A model generated the notes under the pieces. The model saw only the letters and a program-made list of their open reading frames with translations, ran no database searches and was not told the origin of the DNA. DNA of 64,000 nt from Aphelocoma coerulescens (lineage: Eukaryota; Chordata; Aves; Passeriformes; Corvidae), in assembly GCF_041296385.1 (NCBI RefSeq), contig NC_091022.1, positions 20,851,967-20,915,966 on the forward strand, read 5' to 3'. Below, piece by piece: positions 38,701 to 53,700 of the stretch (positions are counted from its first letter, which is position 1; every line of letters begins with the position of its first letter). A program made the translations under genes and the position numbers.

Positions 38701-41700
38701 GCTTTTGGGATTTAGATGTGAACAGAGTAATCCTGATATGGTTATACTGTCTTTCTTTAAATGCATTTAACATCTGTTGCAGGCAGATCCGATAGATCAC
38801 AAGATTTGGTGCATGGTAATGTTACAACATCTTTGCAGCTACTGGAGAGCTATGTCCTCTACAAGAGCGTTTATGGCTCTGATGTATCATGCAAAAAATT
38901 GTGTCATACTGTTTATGTGTTTCAGAAAGTTCTGTAACAGAGTTTTGAGAAATTAGTGTTGGAAATAACAAGAACCAGGTGCATTGGTAATTTAACAACT
39001 TTGAGACTTATTTTCTTTAATACCAGTATACAGTGCCTGCTGGAGTATTGGACAGATATGTGTACACAGAATAAATAAACACACATTATTTATATGAACT
39101 GAAGAAAGAGATAGTGTAATCAAGACTGCACTCTCACATTCTCATACATCGACTTTCATGGGTGGTGCTGATTCTATGCCATCATTATAGGAAACGGAAA
39201 ATGCAATGGGAAATCTGCAAGAAATTACAATGCAAATATTGTCTGGCTGTAGTTTGTTTGGAGTTTGGTTGGATTTCTGGTTTTGTTTGTTAGTTCTTTT
39301 AATGCAGTTTTATTTGCTGAAGTGCTGAAACAGAACTTCTACTTGGACTTCCATTTAGTTCCGCAGAGGGGGCATAGCTACATGCTGGCAAATCCCTCTT
39401 AGTAGGGGACTGCGGTGTGCTGCTCACTTTCCTTTAAGCAAAAATATTTTGATTGTGCATGTGCTGTTTTACTCTTCAGTTAAAGGATGATTTTCAGTGA
39501 AAACAAGCAAATTATCAACAAAAATGAAAGCTAGATTGGAAATTATGTAATTTAATAACAGTGAAGTTTCTAAAACACTTCTGCTGGTAGTGTTCAGAAA
39601 AACATTGACACCTGCACACTGCCAGCAGTTCAAATCCAGCATATCCCCATTCAGCTGCATTTCACCTTGTGTTAATTCCTTGTTTTTGAAGGAGGCAAAC
39701 CAAGAAATTAATGACATGTCTCAATTGCATTCTGTGTAATCCTGAAGCAGCAAGCTTGACACAGGGTTCTGCCAGGATGTTGAGGTTGGGTTCTGTAATT
39801 AGATCAGTGTGGGGTGAGGAAAGGAAGAGCAACGTGATCTTCATTCTTGACTTCTGCTCTTGGCAGGTTTTGCCCCTTTGCTCCTATAACAGCAAAGGTG
39901 TAGGTTAATGGGAGTCACTCCTTGGGCATTCATGTGTTTGAGGTCAGGCTCTTTTACAGAAACAGACTTTTCATACACACAAGCATGTTCACTTGGAAAT
40001 AAATGCAGAAACAGTCCTGGTACTTCTGAGCCTGCCACAAGGAGCAATGGAGCAAGTCAGCTAGGGGAAAGCCTGCTTCAGAATTAGATACAAACCTGAG
40101 CTTGTCTTTCACTTCAAACACACCTGTCTTCCCACTCTAGGGAGGAATTCCTCAACCAGGTCTTAACTTCTGGCTCCCAAACATATAATATGAACCACCC
40201 CAAACAAATGACAGTCAAGGAATCCCATCAGCTCCAATTAAAAGTACCTTTAACAACTAGCTCTGTGCTTTAGCAGTTATTTCATGAATCATTGCAGAGC
40301 CCCACATACTTACTCATTTTTGTCCATCACTGTGTGCCACCTGTGCAATGAGCTCACACGCCTTGCAGTGTCACTGATATTAAATATTTGATACTGCCCT
40401 TTGTGCTTTGCAGAGGCTCCCAGGGCAGCACAGGTGCATCTGGGTTCTGCTTCCAGCCCCAGCTGCCTGGCACAGAGGGAACACAGTGCTGCTGCTTCCA
40501 TATGACATTCCAGACCCCAGGATGTAGTTGTGTGTGACTGAAGGAGGATAAGCCCATATCCTGACATAGAACAGCACAATTTCTTATCATAGCCTTTGCT
40601 GCATGTTTGTAGTGAGTTTGATAAAGCTCATCAGATAATGCTCCGTTTTCCCCTACCTCAGTCAAGCTGCATTGTCTCTCACTTACACCTTCTTCACATC
40701 TTGCTCACCCATACCATGATGGCCCCACTCTGGATTTCATGTATAACATGTAAAGCGCTGATGCATTTCCTGGCTGTGTTTTCTGAATAAATATCTTCCT
40801 TTTTTTGTTTTGAAATTTAGGAAAGTGTTGCCTGGAAGCCTTTCTTCCCCCTTAATCAGACTGTTTCCTAAGCTGTTTTCCTTCTGTCTAATCTCTTGCA
40901 TGGGACCAAAATGTTTAGATTTGAATGGCGACATCTCACTCATTCACATCCTGTCAGATGGGACCATTGTGTTGTTTGAGTTCACAGTATAGACAACCAG
41001 GAGCTGCATGTGACTGGTACTGAAATTTGGATGATTTTTTATCCACTCCTATTCAGTATCTATTAGGTAATTTTCCAAATAATTCACCTAGTCACAACTT
41101 CTCACCTCAAAAGGCAGTCTTGGAACTCCAACAGACCATCTTCAGCCTGTTTTGGGGCTTTTTCCCGCCGTACTATCGCTGACATTACTCTGCTACAATC
41201 TCTCTCCTTCTTTAGCTTTGCATTTTAACAGCTCATCAGGCCAGTTTCTCAGCTGGTAAATTAGTGCCATGTTCTTAGGAGAAAGGCAGAAGGGGGTCCT
41301 GGAGTGGTCCAGATACAGGGAGGTCATGGTCTGCTACCCTGAAAAGTGAGTGGAAGCTTCTCCTCCGTTGTGCCTGAGCTGCCACTTGGGCTGGGCTCTA
41401 CACCCACACACTGACAGGCACCTGGGACTCTGCTCTCCACAGTCAGGGGTTGCCTGACCAGCTCTGAGAATTACCTGCCGTAGAAAGGGTGAATCTTCAT
41501 AGCACTCCCAGCTCTTCCCCTCATGACCTGGTCAGGGAAGGGGTGTCAGTCAGATAATAAATAACTAATTTTTGGTTTGGACACCCAAACTGATGCTCTC
41601 CACTTGCAGCGCTGAAGCTTTCTTGCTGAGTGGCTGTTGGTCAAGGCAGCAATAAGGTCTCTTCTGGGACAGTGGTGGGGTGTTGATGCACTGCACATAG

Positions 41701-44700
41701 ACTTCTGCTCTCCAGAGATGCAGGGGAGGCAGTGATGGGGAAAAGGTGGGACAAGAGCACTCAATATTTATTCCCTCCTTCAACTATTTATTCCCCACTT
41801 TTACTTTTGTTTCACTAATTTGAGCACCTTGTTCCTTTTTATTCTCAAATTCTTGCACATGCTTCTCTGGGTAAATGGTTCGTTTCCAGTCAAGGACTAG
41901 TAACTTTAATGATATATACCCCACCACAACCCCCTTCTTCACATATGAGTGATCACAAATTATATATTTCCTTTTTCTGATATTTCACAAGTGTTGAAAA
42001 GGCAGGACATTCTGCGTGGCTAAACAAATTTCATCACTGGCTCTTACCCGATAATAAATGCTGTTCATGTTTAATTTATAATGTCTGGAAATATCAGCAA
42101 GAGATGAGGGAAACAGTTTAGATAATATATTAACCTCTCCAAACCTTTTCAGTTCTCTGAAACTCAACCTGAGGGTGACTTTAATATGTAGGAAACTTTC
42201 CATTCCTTCTTCTTTTAGACTGTTCTGTCCTGTTCCTTAAACTGAGACCAAGAGAATTTTTCTTTTTGAGGCCCTTTAGTTCCTCCAGACATGAAAGAAA
42301 TGCTGATCTGAAATCATCTCTGTATATATGGATAGCCTGTGAAGAATGTGAGAGAGAGTATTTGTATGCTGGGGTAAGACTTTATAGGAGACCAGCTAAT
42401 TGCAGAGCCACCAAGTTAAAACCAGTTAAAAATTCCTGCCAAGCTACAAAAACAGCCTGAGAAGGCATTGTGAAAAGCTCTTGAAGAGGGTAGGGAAATG
42501 TGAAATTTTAACAAAGCAGAGTTTGCAGTGGCAAGATTTCCTATGCAGCAACTGCATGGTTCCCTGCCCAGGTGTAGGACAAAGATGAATCAGGCCCATT
42601 ATGAAAGCAATTCATATTTAAATGAGATTTCCAGCCCAGTTTCTACAGTCTCGAGTGGTTATTCTAAGCATCTGCTCTTTCATGCTGATTTAGACCAAGC
42701 TCGAATGCTGAATCTTTGGAGAATCATAAACAAATTGTGTTAAATTGCCATTAACAGAAACAAATCACAAGAAAGGAAAGGCAAGGTTGTTAATGGTATC
42801 GCTGTTCTTAGCTCAGGCTTTGATGGCAGTAGATGCAGTCCTGCAGCACAGAAATAATGTATGTAAGATCACCCACTGCTCTGAGACCTCCAGACAAGCT
42901 AAGCACAGCAGGGTGAGTAGCATTGGAATTTGTTTTACAGGAAGCCTTTCATTTCCTTGCTTTTGAGGGGTTAAGTGAGGCACTTCAAGCCCTGCTTTCC
43001 CATGAGGGTTACACTAGGGAAGGGTAGTTTTCGTTTCCCCAGGGGCTCCATAGCAGCTCTAGCAGCAGAGGCTACTGTCAGAAGAGAACAGCCGGATGCA
43101 ATGAATCAATGTATTCCCCAGCCACCCCGGCTGCATTTCCTTCCTACCCACTGCTGCCCACCTCTAAGACTGCTCTGTCCGAGAAATACAGTGTCCATCT
43201 TGACAGATGGGTATGCCCCAGAGGCCTCCAACTTTGATTTCCACAGATAGGGCTGGATTGGGGCAAAATTAATTGTTGATATTTTAATTGCATTAACTTT
43301 ATTTCATACGGGGAATGCACTAAATAGGATGTGCATATATTACACACAATGTAGGGTAGGAGATGCTTGTAGTCCTTAGTAACATCAGGCTTCATTAAAC
43401 TTATGAAAATCACACTATTGGGCCTATGCTTGTTACAGTGTGCTTTTGGGAAAACTTAGGTTATCAAATTCAAGCTCTGGTTTGGAGTCCTTAATTCAAT
43501 ACAATTCTTCTATTCTCTTCACTTCTACAAAAATCTCATTTTGCATGGATTGGGGAGGACTGAAAGTGCACAAATCATTCTGTTTAACTTTGGGGACTTC
43601 CACCTCGTTTGTTTGTTTGTTACTTGAAGTGAAGGAAGGAACAATTTATTTCAAAATTTATAAGAAGGAAAACAAGAAAACTTCTGTGTGTTTGTGAATC
43701 AATATGACACCCCAAAACTAGCTCTTCATATTATATGTCATCATAATATCAAAAGTCTATCACGGAGATGTGCCATGAAAATGCAATGAAATTAGTGCAA
43801 TGAAAGTCTTTCATAGCTGTTTGATAAATCCATTACCATAAGACTTTTCCATGTGACATTTTTCATGTAAAATACACAAACAGCATTACAAAAATCTTCT
43901 ATCCAAAACCGATAACTCAAAGAATTTTCCAGTGCTTGTCACAAAAATAACAAATTTTGTAATTTTGTAGCTCTTTTCCAATTGTAGGTTATAATTTCAT
44001 AATCACACATTATTAAAATACCATAAATGACATGGTAAATCTTGCACTTTAATAAGGATACAGAATACAACAAAAGAAATGTTCCAGGTTGTTTTTTTCC
44101 CCCTATAGTCTTATCAGATTCCTCTATCTTCCAACTGCACCATGGCCCTAAAGTCCACAAATCATTCTTCCTGTCTGTGTTGTGTTTTAAAGTTTCTAAA
44201 AGAATTTAATTATCTCTATACAAAAATGTACTCATATTAATGAGCACAAGTGTTTTAATACAGGATTAACTCAAATCAAGCTCAAAATATTAGCTCAAAT
44301 CAAAATGGAGCTCTATAGGGGTATATCAGTTTTTCACTTTTTTCTTTTTTTTTCTTTTGAAAATCCTTAATACATTCTCAAGAGACTAGTAGAGTCACTA
44401 CATGTGGCTTCTAGTTGATTCTATCTAACCATAATGACATTTATGTACAGTAAAATACATTCTAGCTGTAATTTTAAGGTAAAAATGGAAAATGGATTTT
44501 ATTATACTGCCCCATATAAACACCCTACCAGTATTCAGGTACACATTCCTATATCCTCCACATATCTTTGAGTTACTTAACACAAATTTCCTTGGAAATT
44601 ATTTATAACCTTCCTTACATTTTGATTGGTAATGACGAGATTTTAGAGCAAACCAAATCATAGAACTGCAGTGTAAAAAATAACTAACCAAAAATGGAAG

Positions 44701-47700
44701 GTGACCCAAAAAAAACCCCAAGCCTACCATCCCAAACAACCTGCTCCCCACTGGCATTTCTCAAGATAGTGAAGCTGTTCAGGAAATGCCTTGTGTATCA
44801 AGGAGTCTTGAATGCAGCATTTATTTAGCCATGATAATTAACCTTGTCATTTGGCCAGTCCTGTCTCTAAAGTCTCCAAATTTTTCATAATTTACTGGAG
44901 ACAAAAAATCTTTAAAGAAATGTTTATTCCCAACATAGTGCCTGCAGTGTTCAATGAGTATCTATGAGCATTGAACACACATGCTGTAATTAAATTAGGT
45001 AGCAACAAAGCAGGTGGATTATATGAGTGCTGTCATTTAAAGTATCCTTTCTGCATAGGCAGAAAATTTTGTTAAAAAAACAACATTTTTTCATCTATAA
45101 ATCCCTTTTTTTTTTTTCCTGACATCCTTTAAATCACAAATTCAATGATATTATAAATCATGTAAAATTTGGAATATTGCTTTAAGCCCCTGGGCTTCTC
45201 ATTGGAGTGCTGTCTGAACAAAAAATTCAGGTTGTTTACACAGAACTCGATAATATTTTTGCCATCATTTTTTATCTTGTAGGATATTTTGTGTAAAAAA
45301 TACATTTAGATAGACTGTACATGAAAATCCTTTCTGTTTTTTTCAAACCTCTTCTCTTGCCTTTCTCATTAACCTAGTAGTTTTCCATAGCCTACTTACG
45401 TCAGTAACTTTTTCATCATTAATTTCAATGGAAGCAGGATGTGGTCCAGTAAATTATCCCCCAGCATGGTCTGCTCAGTATTACATTAGACCATGGGAAT
45501 AGTGAAAAGAAACTCCATATGAATTTAACCCTTTAAAATATTCATTCCTGTGTTTCCAATGTAAGTTACTGCTGTTTTTCAATGTTCAAAATTTTTCTCT
45601 AATGATCTGAAAGATCCCTCAATAAGCAAGCTCACTAAGGCCATATAGTCACCGTTAAATCCCTTGCAGACATCATAAATATTGAGGAAAAACACCAATA
45701 ATCCAGTGAAGTTATTTTAGCATAATTGTAGAGAATTTATTGATAACCACTGTATGAGTCATTTTAATATTGTTTATAAATCCTTTGGACCACCTGAAAA
45801 AGGTAATATTGTTGGATATCGAGGACTATAGCTGAACTCCTAGAAAAAAAATCCCAAAGTTCTTGTATGTAGCCTTTAGACTCCTTAGCTCTGTTATTCC
45901 TCTGCTTTAAATCAAGCCGTGCCATCATCAGTGACCTTCTACTTCTCATCTTCCAAGACTACTATCCCATGAGCTTTCCAAAGTCAACACATACTCTTTT
46001 CTAGAATCTGTAATATTTTCCCAAGACCAAATTTACTTTACAACAGTAATAGGGTAGTCCACTCTTTTTTTGTTGTCATTAAATGCTAGAGTCTGGGAGC
46101 AAATTTGGGTTACAAAGGAGTCAGACACACACAAATTACATTAGAAGTGGACCTTGTTATCAAGATTTGCTAAGTTTTCTGGGACCTGGTCTCTGCAATG
46201 CTACGTGACAAACCAGATTTTTCATATTCTCATGCTTTTCTTTTGAACTTGGATCAACACCACACTTTTTCCTCCCTATCATAATTCCACTTAGGCTAAT
46301 TAGGTTTTACTTTGGCATTCTTTAAGATCCAAAGCATACACATTCTCTGCTGTATTCTCATGAATACCAAAGCTGTAGAATAAATATTGTTGACGTGTGT
46401 TGGCAAAGTGCTTTTATACTTGGATTCCTCATTAAATTACATTAAATTTTAGTTTTAATGAGCATAATCCATTTTATAATGTTGACCCAAATTCCCCTGA
46501 GGAAAACTGCAGCTCTGAATTGATATTTGCATGTTTGAGTCAACTGAGTCACATTCAAAATCATGTCAGAATTTAAATCTAAAAAAATATCTTGTTCAAG
46601 TTATGCTGGGGGTTGTGGCTCAGTTATATCCCAGAAATGTATTCCTACAAGGCTTTATGGCTCTTGCTGTACTTTAATCTTGTCACTGCCCAAGCTTACG
46701 TGACACTTTCCTTATCTGCACCCTATCTCTGTAAACAGCTTATGAGAACACTGACCATCAGGAAGCAGGAGCACCTTTCTAAAGCTCATCCTTGGCTGTC
46801 TTTTCTGAAATCATATTTCTTCTCCCTGTCATGCTCCTTAATCATTTCTCTTCTGCAATAAATTGTTATTTCTCTCCCTGTTAGAATTCTTTCCTGTCAT
46901 TCATCATGTTAGGAGTACATTTTGCTTGAGAACAGGAACAAAATCCCAGTACACTTCAGGAAGTCTTTAACTCTTTTCCTTTCTCATGATGCAGAAAATG
47001 GAGAATTCCACTCAGAGAGTCTCCTTCTTTGGGAGACTTTCATTGATTTCTTTGTTTCAAAGTTTTAAGGTACTTTAAAAAAAATGGGCTATTGGAAAGA
47101 TGGATTTATCAGTATTGTGAGTTTCTCTCAGTTTGATAAGTAGTGTGCCTGGATAAGAAAGCTTTTGAAATTTTTTTCAAGTTTGGTCTGAAAATTATTT
47201 AATAAACAACAGAAACCTTGAAGATTTTGAAGAGGAAATGGTTTTATTGAGTCATTGCAGGACATCAACTGTGCAGTTCAAAGCATGAGCTTATGATTTT
47301 GTTTGACCTTTGATTAAGACAGCTGGATCCCCATGCCCATAATGACAGCACATGCTGAGGCTCTGCAGAGATTACATAGTCTCAAACTTGTGTATGTCAT
47401 TCCTTTTCACTGTATCATTGGAGGCCTGGGATTAGCCCTGCAAAATTGTTTGTGTGAATTTGCAGGTACAAAAATGATGACTTGCAGAGCAATTGCTGAG
47501 AAGTAAGGCTCGAGACATGAATCTTTCTCATCTCTTTGTCAAGATCTTTGAGATAACTAAGAAAAAACAAAATGCTTGAAGACTCAGGCCAGTCAGTAGG
47601 ATGAATTTGCAATTTTTTTTCCCAGTAATGCTGAGAAATACCACATAAGGTCTTTTAAAACAGGCCATAAAAAATGTGCAGTTAGCTATAGTGCTTCTGC

Positions 47701-50700
47701 TTTGATGTTAGAGAATGAAAGGGGTAATGTCTTTATATTCTTTTGACCTCTGTTTTTTATAATTCTGAATTCCCTGACACATCCTCAGAGTGACTTTCCA
47801 CCTGTAGATTTTTGGACAGGAAAAAACTCTTATTTAGTACAACCATGGCAGAACATGTGTTTGCCTCACTCCTTTATTCCAAGTGTATATCCAATTAAAC
47901 CATTAATTTCAGTATCCCACTGATTCTCTCACTTGTTGATTCACACAGGATGAGGACAGAGTGCTGCTGAACACCTGATTACATCCTTGGCAATGGGAAA
48001 ACTATATAGACAAACACCAAGAGTGCCAGCTCAGCATTCCAAATTTATACAAGTGAAATACCAGAGCCAAATTAAGCTTATACGATACTGTTTTCTTCAA
48101 TCGTCAAATATAAATATATTTCTCCATAATTTATGTCTTGGCAGATGATAATGAGTGTGAAAATGCTACTCAGCCTTGTGGAGAGCATGCCAATTGCACT
48201 AACACAGAGGGAAGTTATTACTGCACGTGTATGCCTGGTTTCAAACCCAGCAATGGTCAACAAATTTTTGTTCCTAATGATGGAACCTCCTGCGTGGGTA
48301 AGTTATTACTGTCTGCTAGATATCTTTACATTGTCACTCTTTTCCTATTGCTTCTCTTAATTATAGAAATCTAGCAAAATGCATTCATAATTTTGAAGTT
48401 TGGAGTCTGGGTATAAAATTCCTACAATTTGGACTGGAACAAGCTTACTTAATGTTCCAGCTCAGGCCCACACTTCTCCCTGACAACAGAGCAGCTGTCA
48501 TTGCTTTCAGTAACACTGCAACCTTGACTCTGCTTGCAATACATTTAAATCCACATGTCACAGATTTACACAATAAATATATATTTAAGGCAACATTGGA
48601 AATCACCAATTCACTCACTTATGCCACTGTTTCACTGATCTGTGAGCAAGGTGGTGATATTCTCAAAAAAAAAAAAGTGACAAAATAGTCTGCATTCAGA
48701 TCTGGATCAACAAAATTCTCTGTACATTTGACCTAGTATACTTCAAATATCTTTTGTTTGGAAACTTGGTTGGGATATTTTGGTAATTTTTCAAGTCTGA
48801 TCAAAAACAATGAGCAAGATCAGTGGTTCTCCTACCCCCTGTGCCATTCATCAGCCTCTGTTTCTGAACATGTTCAAGATTACAGGGGAGGAAAAGTTCT
48901 CTGGAAAAAAGTTATTTCTGAACAACCATGCAATCCTTTAGGATTTCCTCTGAATGGAAGAACTTTAACTATTTCTCTTTTTTTCAAACTCCTGGTAATT
49001 TTCTCTGTATGTTGCAAAAGTCCTCAGGGAATGGGAAAATGAGAAATAAATCTATTGCCCTCTACACCTTTATGCTGACTGTGTCTCATTCTAGGTATGT
49101 CTCCTGTGAGTCTGTGAGTGCTGACAACCTCTCTTCTTACTGCTCTTAATATCAGCAGAGTGGTTGCATATTAAGCCAGAAAGTGATCTAATCGACATTT
49201 CTTGCCCATTGCTCACATCCATCTAAAAGTGCTCTGCTTTATCCAGCTGCTATGAATCATTCTTAAATTAGCTGGGATGGAGACAGTTAGCACATTGAGC
49301 TGTAAATATTCGCACCATTTCTGCTCCAGGTTTTGATTTTTACGTTATGATATTTCCTCAGCTTCAGAAGTTTGTCTTCAAAGTTATTTCTCTGACTGGT
49401 TTTGTGTCACTTTAACTTCTTATCATTAGCTTGATAATTTCTCTTTTTTTCCCTCTTTACTGGGCATATTGATCTTTTTTTATCCTCTACTAGGGTTTAG
49501 TTTAGTACTTCTTCTTTTTGAAAATCCACATGGAGGAGCGAAGAGCTTTCAAAACTCACACTGAAATAAAAAAATTACCTGTGGGCACCTTTTCTCATTA
49601 AACAAGTGTACCAATTACTTTACCAAGATGTGAGTCCTAAAGACAACCTTTTGATCCACAATTAATTTTTGGCTTTATCCATCAGGGAAACCATAATAGG
49701 GTATTTTGTACCCAATGATCTGCTGCTGCGGGTAGCAGATATGACTTGCACAAAAGCAGCCGAGAGTTGTGTATTCAGGCTGACAGCTGAAGCAAATGCC
49801 AACATTTCATCGTAAATACAGTGCAAGTTATTCAGTACAAATCACAGAACAGAACTACCAGGTACCCATCCTAAACAAGTTTATAGGGCCCCACAATATA
49901 TTTTCAGACTCTGCAAAGTCTTAAATCTTCTTTTTAATGTATGTATCTATGTACATGGCAGGAACTTTAAAAAAACAATGTTTGAATTTTGGAGAGTATG
50001 CCATTATGAGCCCTCTTTGTTTACTCCCTCAAACCTATCTGGATTTTCCAGTAGTGCAAGTTTGGTACACAACTCTGTGTGTGTGAGTCCCTTTCAAAGT
50101 CCATGCACATACATGCATGTTCTCTTTTTGGAAACTACAGTAAGCTCCCAAGTAAAAAGTGATAATGTTCCTCAAGGCAGTAGATTAAAAGAAAGCTTGG
50201 GACAATGGCTTTGAGAAAGGTTGGTTCACCCTTAATCCAGTCAGAATGTTGAGTTTTGAGTTGAGGGTCAAAAGTATTTCACACATGTTATCAGGTAGAA
50301 TTGGTGAAGAAATGACAAAGAAACATGCAGACAGAGAAGGAACTGGAGGGAAGGAAGGGGAAAAGAGGAGAATAGAAGAATAAAGGAAATGGAGAAGAAA
50401 AAATAGGAATGTAGAAATGTTACATTTCTGAAGACATTTTTCTGCTGTCCTGAAAGTGAGTTATTAAAATCTATTGTTTGATTTGTGTAAAAGCCATACT
50501 TTTCCCTAGACTTCACATTTTATTGAATGTTCAGCTGCAGACAAAAAAGTGAAATATAAATCTACTTTTTTCACCCCAGTCAACAGAGTAAAAACATGAA
50601 AATGGCCATCTGTGAAATGAAAGTGACATCCACGCCACTCTGCCTTTTCTGGGAACATGCTATTAGTTCTCTTCAGGTATTTCTGAGAGCACTGGGAAGG

Positions 50701-53700
50701 CACCCATTCTCCATCTCATCCTTTGCTGTGACAAGGGAGCTGTACAGTGGATGGAATCTGGCATTGGGCCACATTGCTAACTTTTCTTTTACCTTTGCCA
50801 TTCATAGCTTTTTACATTTCTACTTTGTGTGTGCTGCTGCCTTCCACAGTATGGAGACACGGGGAGGGAACATCTAGTCCTTTGCAATTGGACTTTTCAA
50901 TCACTTGCAAGCTACTAATAAGCAGAAGGTATAATGTAGACATCAAGCTGTCTTGACTGGCTGGTGAAGAATCAAAGCGATGTAGGTACAATCCTGTAAT
51001 TGGCAAGACTGAACATAATAACTGTTCTCAGTACTTTTAATTTAATTGGAATTTCCTTGCCTGCTGCAGTAAATGAGGAGTGACAAAGCACAGAAATAAA
51101 ATAAAAGGTTATAAATCTATTTTCACACTAGCCTAAGTGGTGTTGTACATACTATTTTTCTGATCGCACCTTTTATAAAAGCATCAAAGTTCAGCTCCAG
51201 GATTTGTTTTGGATATTTACTGAAGGGCCAGAGATTTTTTTACAGAGCTATGGCAAATGCTCATCTGTTTAAAAAGCTGCTGTTCCTCAACCTTTGCTCG
51301 GGAATGCTGTCTGTGAAGACTGCTCACACAGGCCTTGGCACCCCACTCCTGTTCCCACAGCACACTGAGGAGAGTTTGGGACCTCACCCCAAAGCTCCAC
51401 TAAAATTGGATTGCTGAAAGCACTAGCAAGCTGTTGTCCATGTGTGGTCCAACAATTGCATATTTGGTTAAAAAGGCATAACTACAAAATATAAAGAAAC
51501 AAAAGCCTACAGCTACTGCACACAGCATTTCAAAGCAGGAACTTAAAAGCTGCATTCTTGCAACTGTCACAAACTGTTGGCTGCCCCTGAAAATCTCATT
51601 GATTTAAAAGGGAGAGGAAGCTGATTAGTACCTTGCAAGATCAGGCATATTGCCTTTTAATTTTGTTATCCAGGAGTTGTTTTTTTTCTTCTGGAAACAG
51701 TAAATTAAATAGGCGTGATATGGACTCATTCCATATGGACAACTCAACTGCAGAAAATCTATTTGCATATACTCAACAGGGTGTCTCTATCAGACTTTAA
51801 ATAGCAGTTTGGCTGCCAGAGATGTGCCAAAATACTTGAATTTCTGCTGTTGTTTTGGATAATCCTGTCTTCTCATTAAAATCTCCATTACACTTAATAT
51901 CTGATATAATTACAAAAGGAATTTGCATGACTGCCCAATAATCACAAATGAATGATTTACTGATCTAAAAGTCTATGATAAGAAAAATGGCATTACAGTT
52001 TTGAAATACTTGTATCAGTAAACCATATGGAAACCTGATACCTAGTAACAGTATTCTGAAAAGCATTCAAATATTATTTTTTTTGCTTATAGGTTATTGT
52101 AAGTTTTGGCAAAGACTGTTGTCAGTTGCTGGTGTTTTAGCACTCCATTACACGATGAATGGCTTGTTCAGATGTACATGTCTTCCATGTAGTTGACAAG
52201 GCCAAAGAAATCTTTGGTCTAAGGGTGATGTGTTTTCTTGTTAGACAAACTGGCTTTGTCATGATTTTCACCCTTGCCACTTCAATTCATTCAAAGTCTC
52301 TCTCTCTCTTACACAGAGTCAAACAACAAGGCACTGACAGACACCCACTTGTTTCAAACAGCTTTATAATTTACTGATGTGAGAGGTTATTTAAATGCCA
52401 AGAGTAAGAACTTTAGCCTTATTTCTTTAAATGACAGCATTTAATTATGAGGTATCCTGTGTGCAGCACTACATCACACTATTTTCCTTCCCTTTTGCCA
52501 GGTTGGTTCATGTATAAGGTAGTTAGGTCCGTGACTATGAATACTGAGGTCACAGAAACCATACAAATACCGATAATGCAGAACTCAGTTCCTTAAAGAG
52601 AAACATTTAGGTCATTAAATATGGAAATAAACTATTGCCCTAATGCAGACAATCATAATTTAACCTTCTGCTTTAAACTTCCATGCTGGCACCAAGCCAT
52701 TCAAACACATTGCCTTCTTGGTGGCTCTTCCTGCAGAAGAGTGGTGGTTGTGCTGGGGAAGGCAAATGCACCTCCAGCCCCACATCTCCTTCCTGCCTGT
52801 GTAGGAGTCTGAACAGCTTTTCCGTGGGAGCTTCTGAACCTCAGGCTTAAAACACAGCCTATCAGAGCTGATGGCTCATTGAGAAAAATAGATATATGAG
52901 TGAGGTGGGACTTCAGCCTTGAATCCCAGGGAGACCTCTGTCCAAATAGACACATGGCCCCCCAGGTATCCTTCAGGTATTTTTTTGAGTTCCCTCAATA
53001 TATCCATATGCATGCAGTATATCTTTCCATTTTTTAATAATAACCTTATTTCACAGGCATTATTGCTCCTTTTTGTGGTCCTTTTTTTGAAAAGCACCAA
53101 GATTCTTGTATCAAAAGCAGAGTGCAAAACTAGTTCCTATATGCTAATAGTGTATTTCCAGCCACCCCGTATCTGCTTTCTGTTTGTTCTTAACACCCAT
53201 CTGGCTGAGAGGAGGCTTCCTATCAATTCAGATAGCTCTTCTCGTCCACTGATCAATTAATCACTGCTTTTTTCCACCAATTTCCTTCCAAAATTAAGCA
53301 TCATACCAGTTCTTGACAGGAGCTGTCATCCTCTCTCCTCCATTCCCTCTGCTATCTTTCCTTTCCTTCAGTTTGGTTCTCAGGCTGTTACTTTAAACCT
53401 GCTCATGTACCACTTCATTTTTCAGATATACCTGTCCCAAAGCTGTTCACTTTTTTCTCCTTTCCAGCACTTCACAGTCCATTACTTCATTCTCCAGAAT
53501 TATTTGGTATAGTTCCCAGTTTGCTTTCTCCACTGAGTTATTTGATCTTTATCCTTAGCCAACCAAATAATGCAAAATAATCTGTACTTTAGCCAGGGAG
53601 TTAGTACCCAGCTCTCCTAAATTAATCAATTCATGGATTCCCTTACTGGAACTCATTGGTTTTACTTTTGGACTGTGCCCCACCCAGTTACTGAACTTGT

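Larger units (their letters stand above)
12640..48144 (+). other. ADGRL4 intron 2 (35.5 kb)
   Basis: This intron separates EGF1 from EGF2, phase 1, donor gtaaac, acceptor tcttggcag. It makes up over half of the window. Recognisable contents, listed separately, are two CR1 3' ends, one CR1 RT relic, one LTR fragment, a T44 run, and several inverted or direct repeats. The rest (about 14.05-16.9, 17.75-26.2 and 27.7-48.1 kb) is AT-rich sequence with only short chance open frames; I recognise no nested gene, processed pseudogene or RNA gene. Large introns early in vertebrate receptor genes often host enhancers, which could explain why it has stayed long while being repeat-poor. Confidence 0.9.

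Noticed and set aside
44655..44760. Possible diverged CR1 3' tail starting aatcatagaa
   Set aside because: Only the first ten bases and a few scattered blocks fit; the rest is too different to call by eye.
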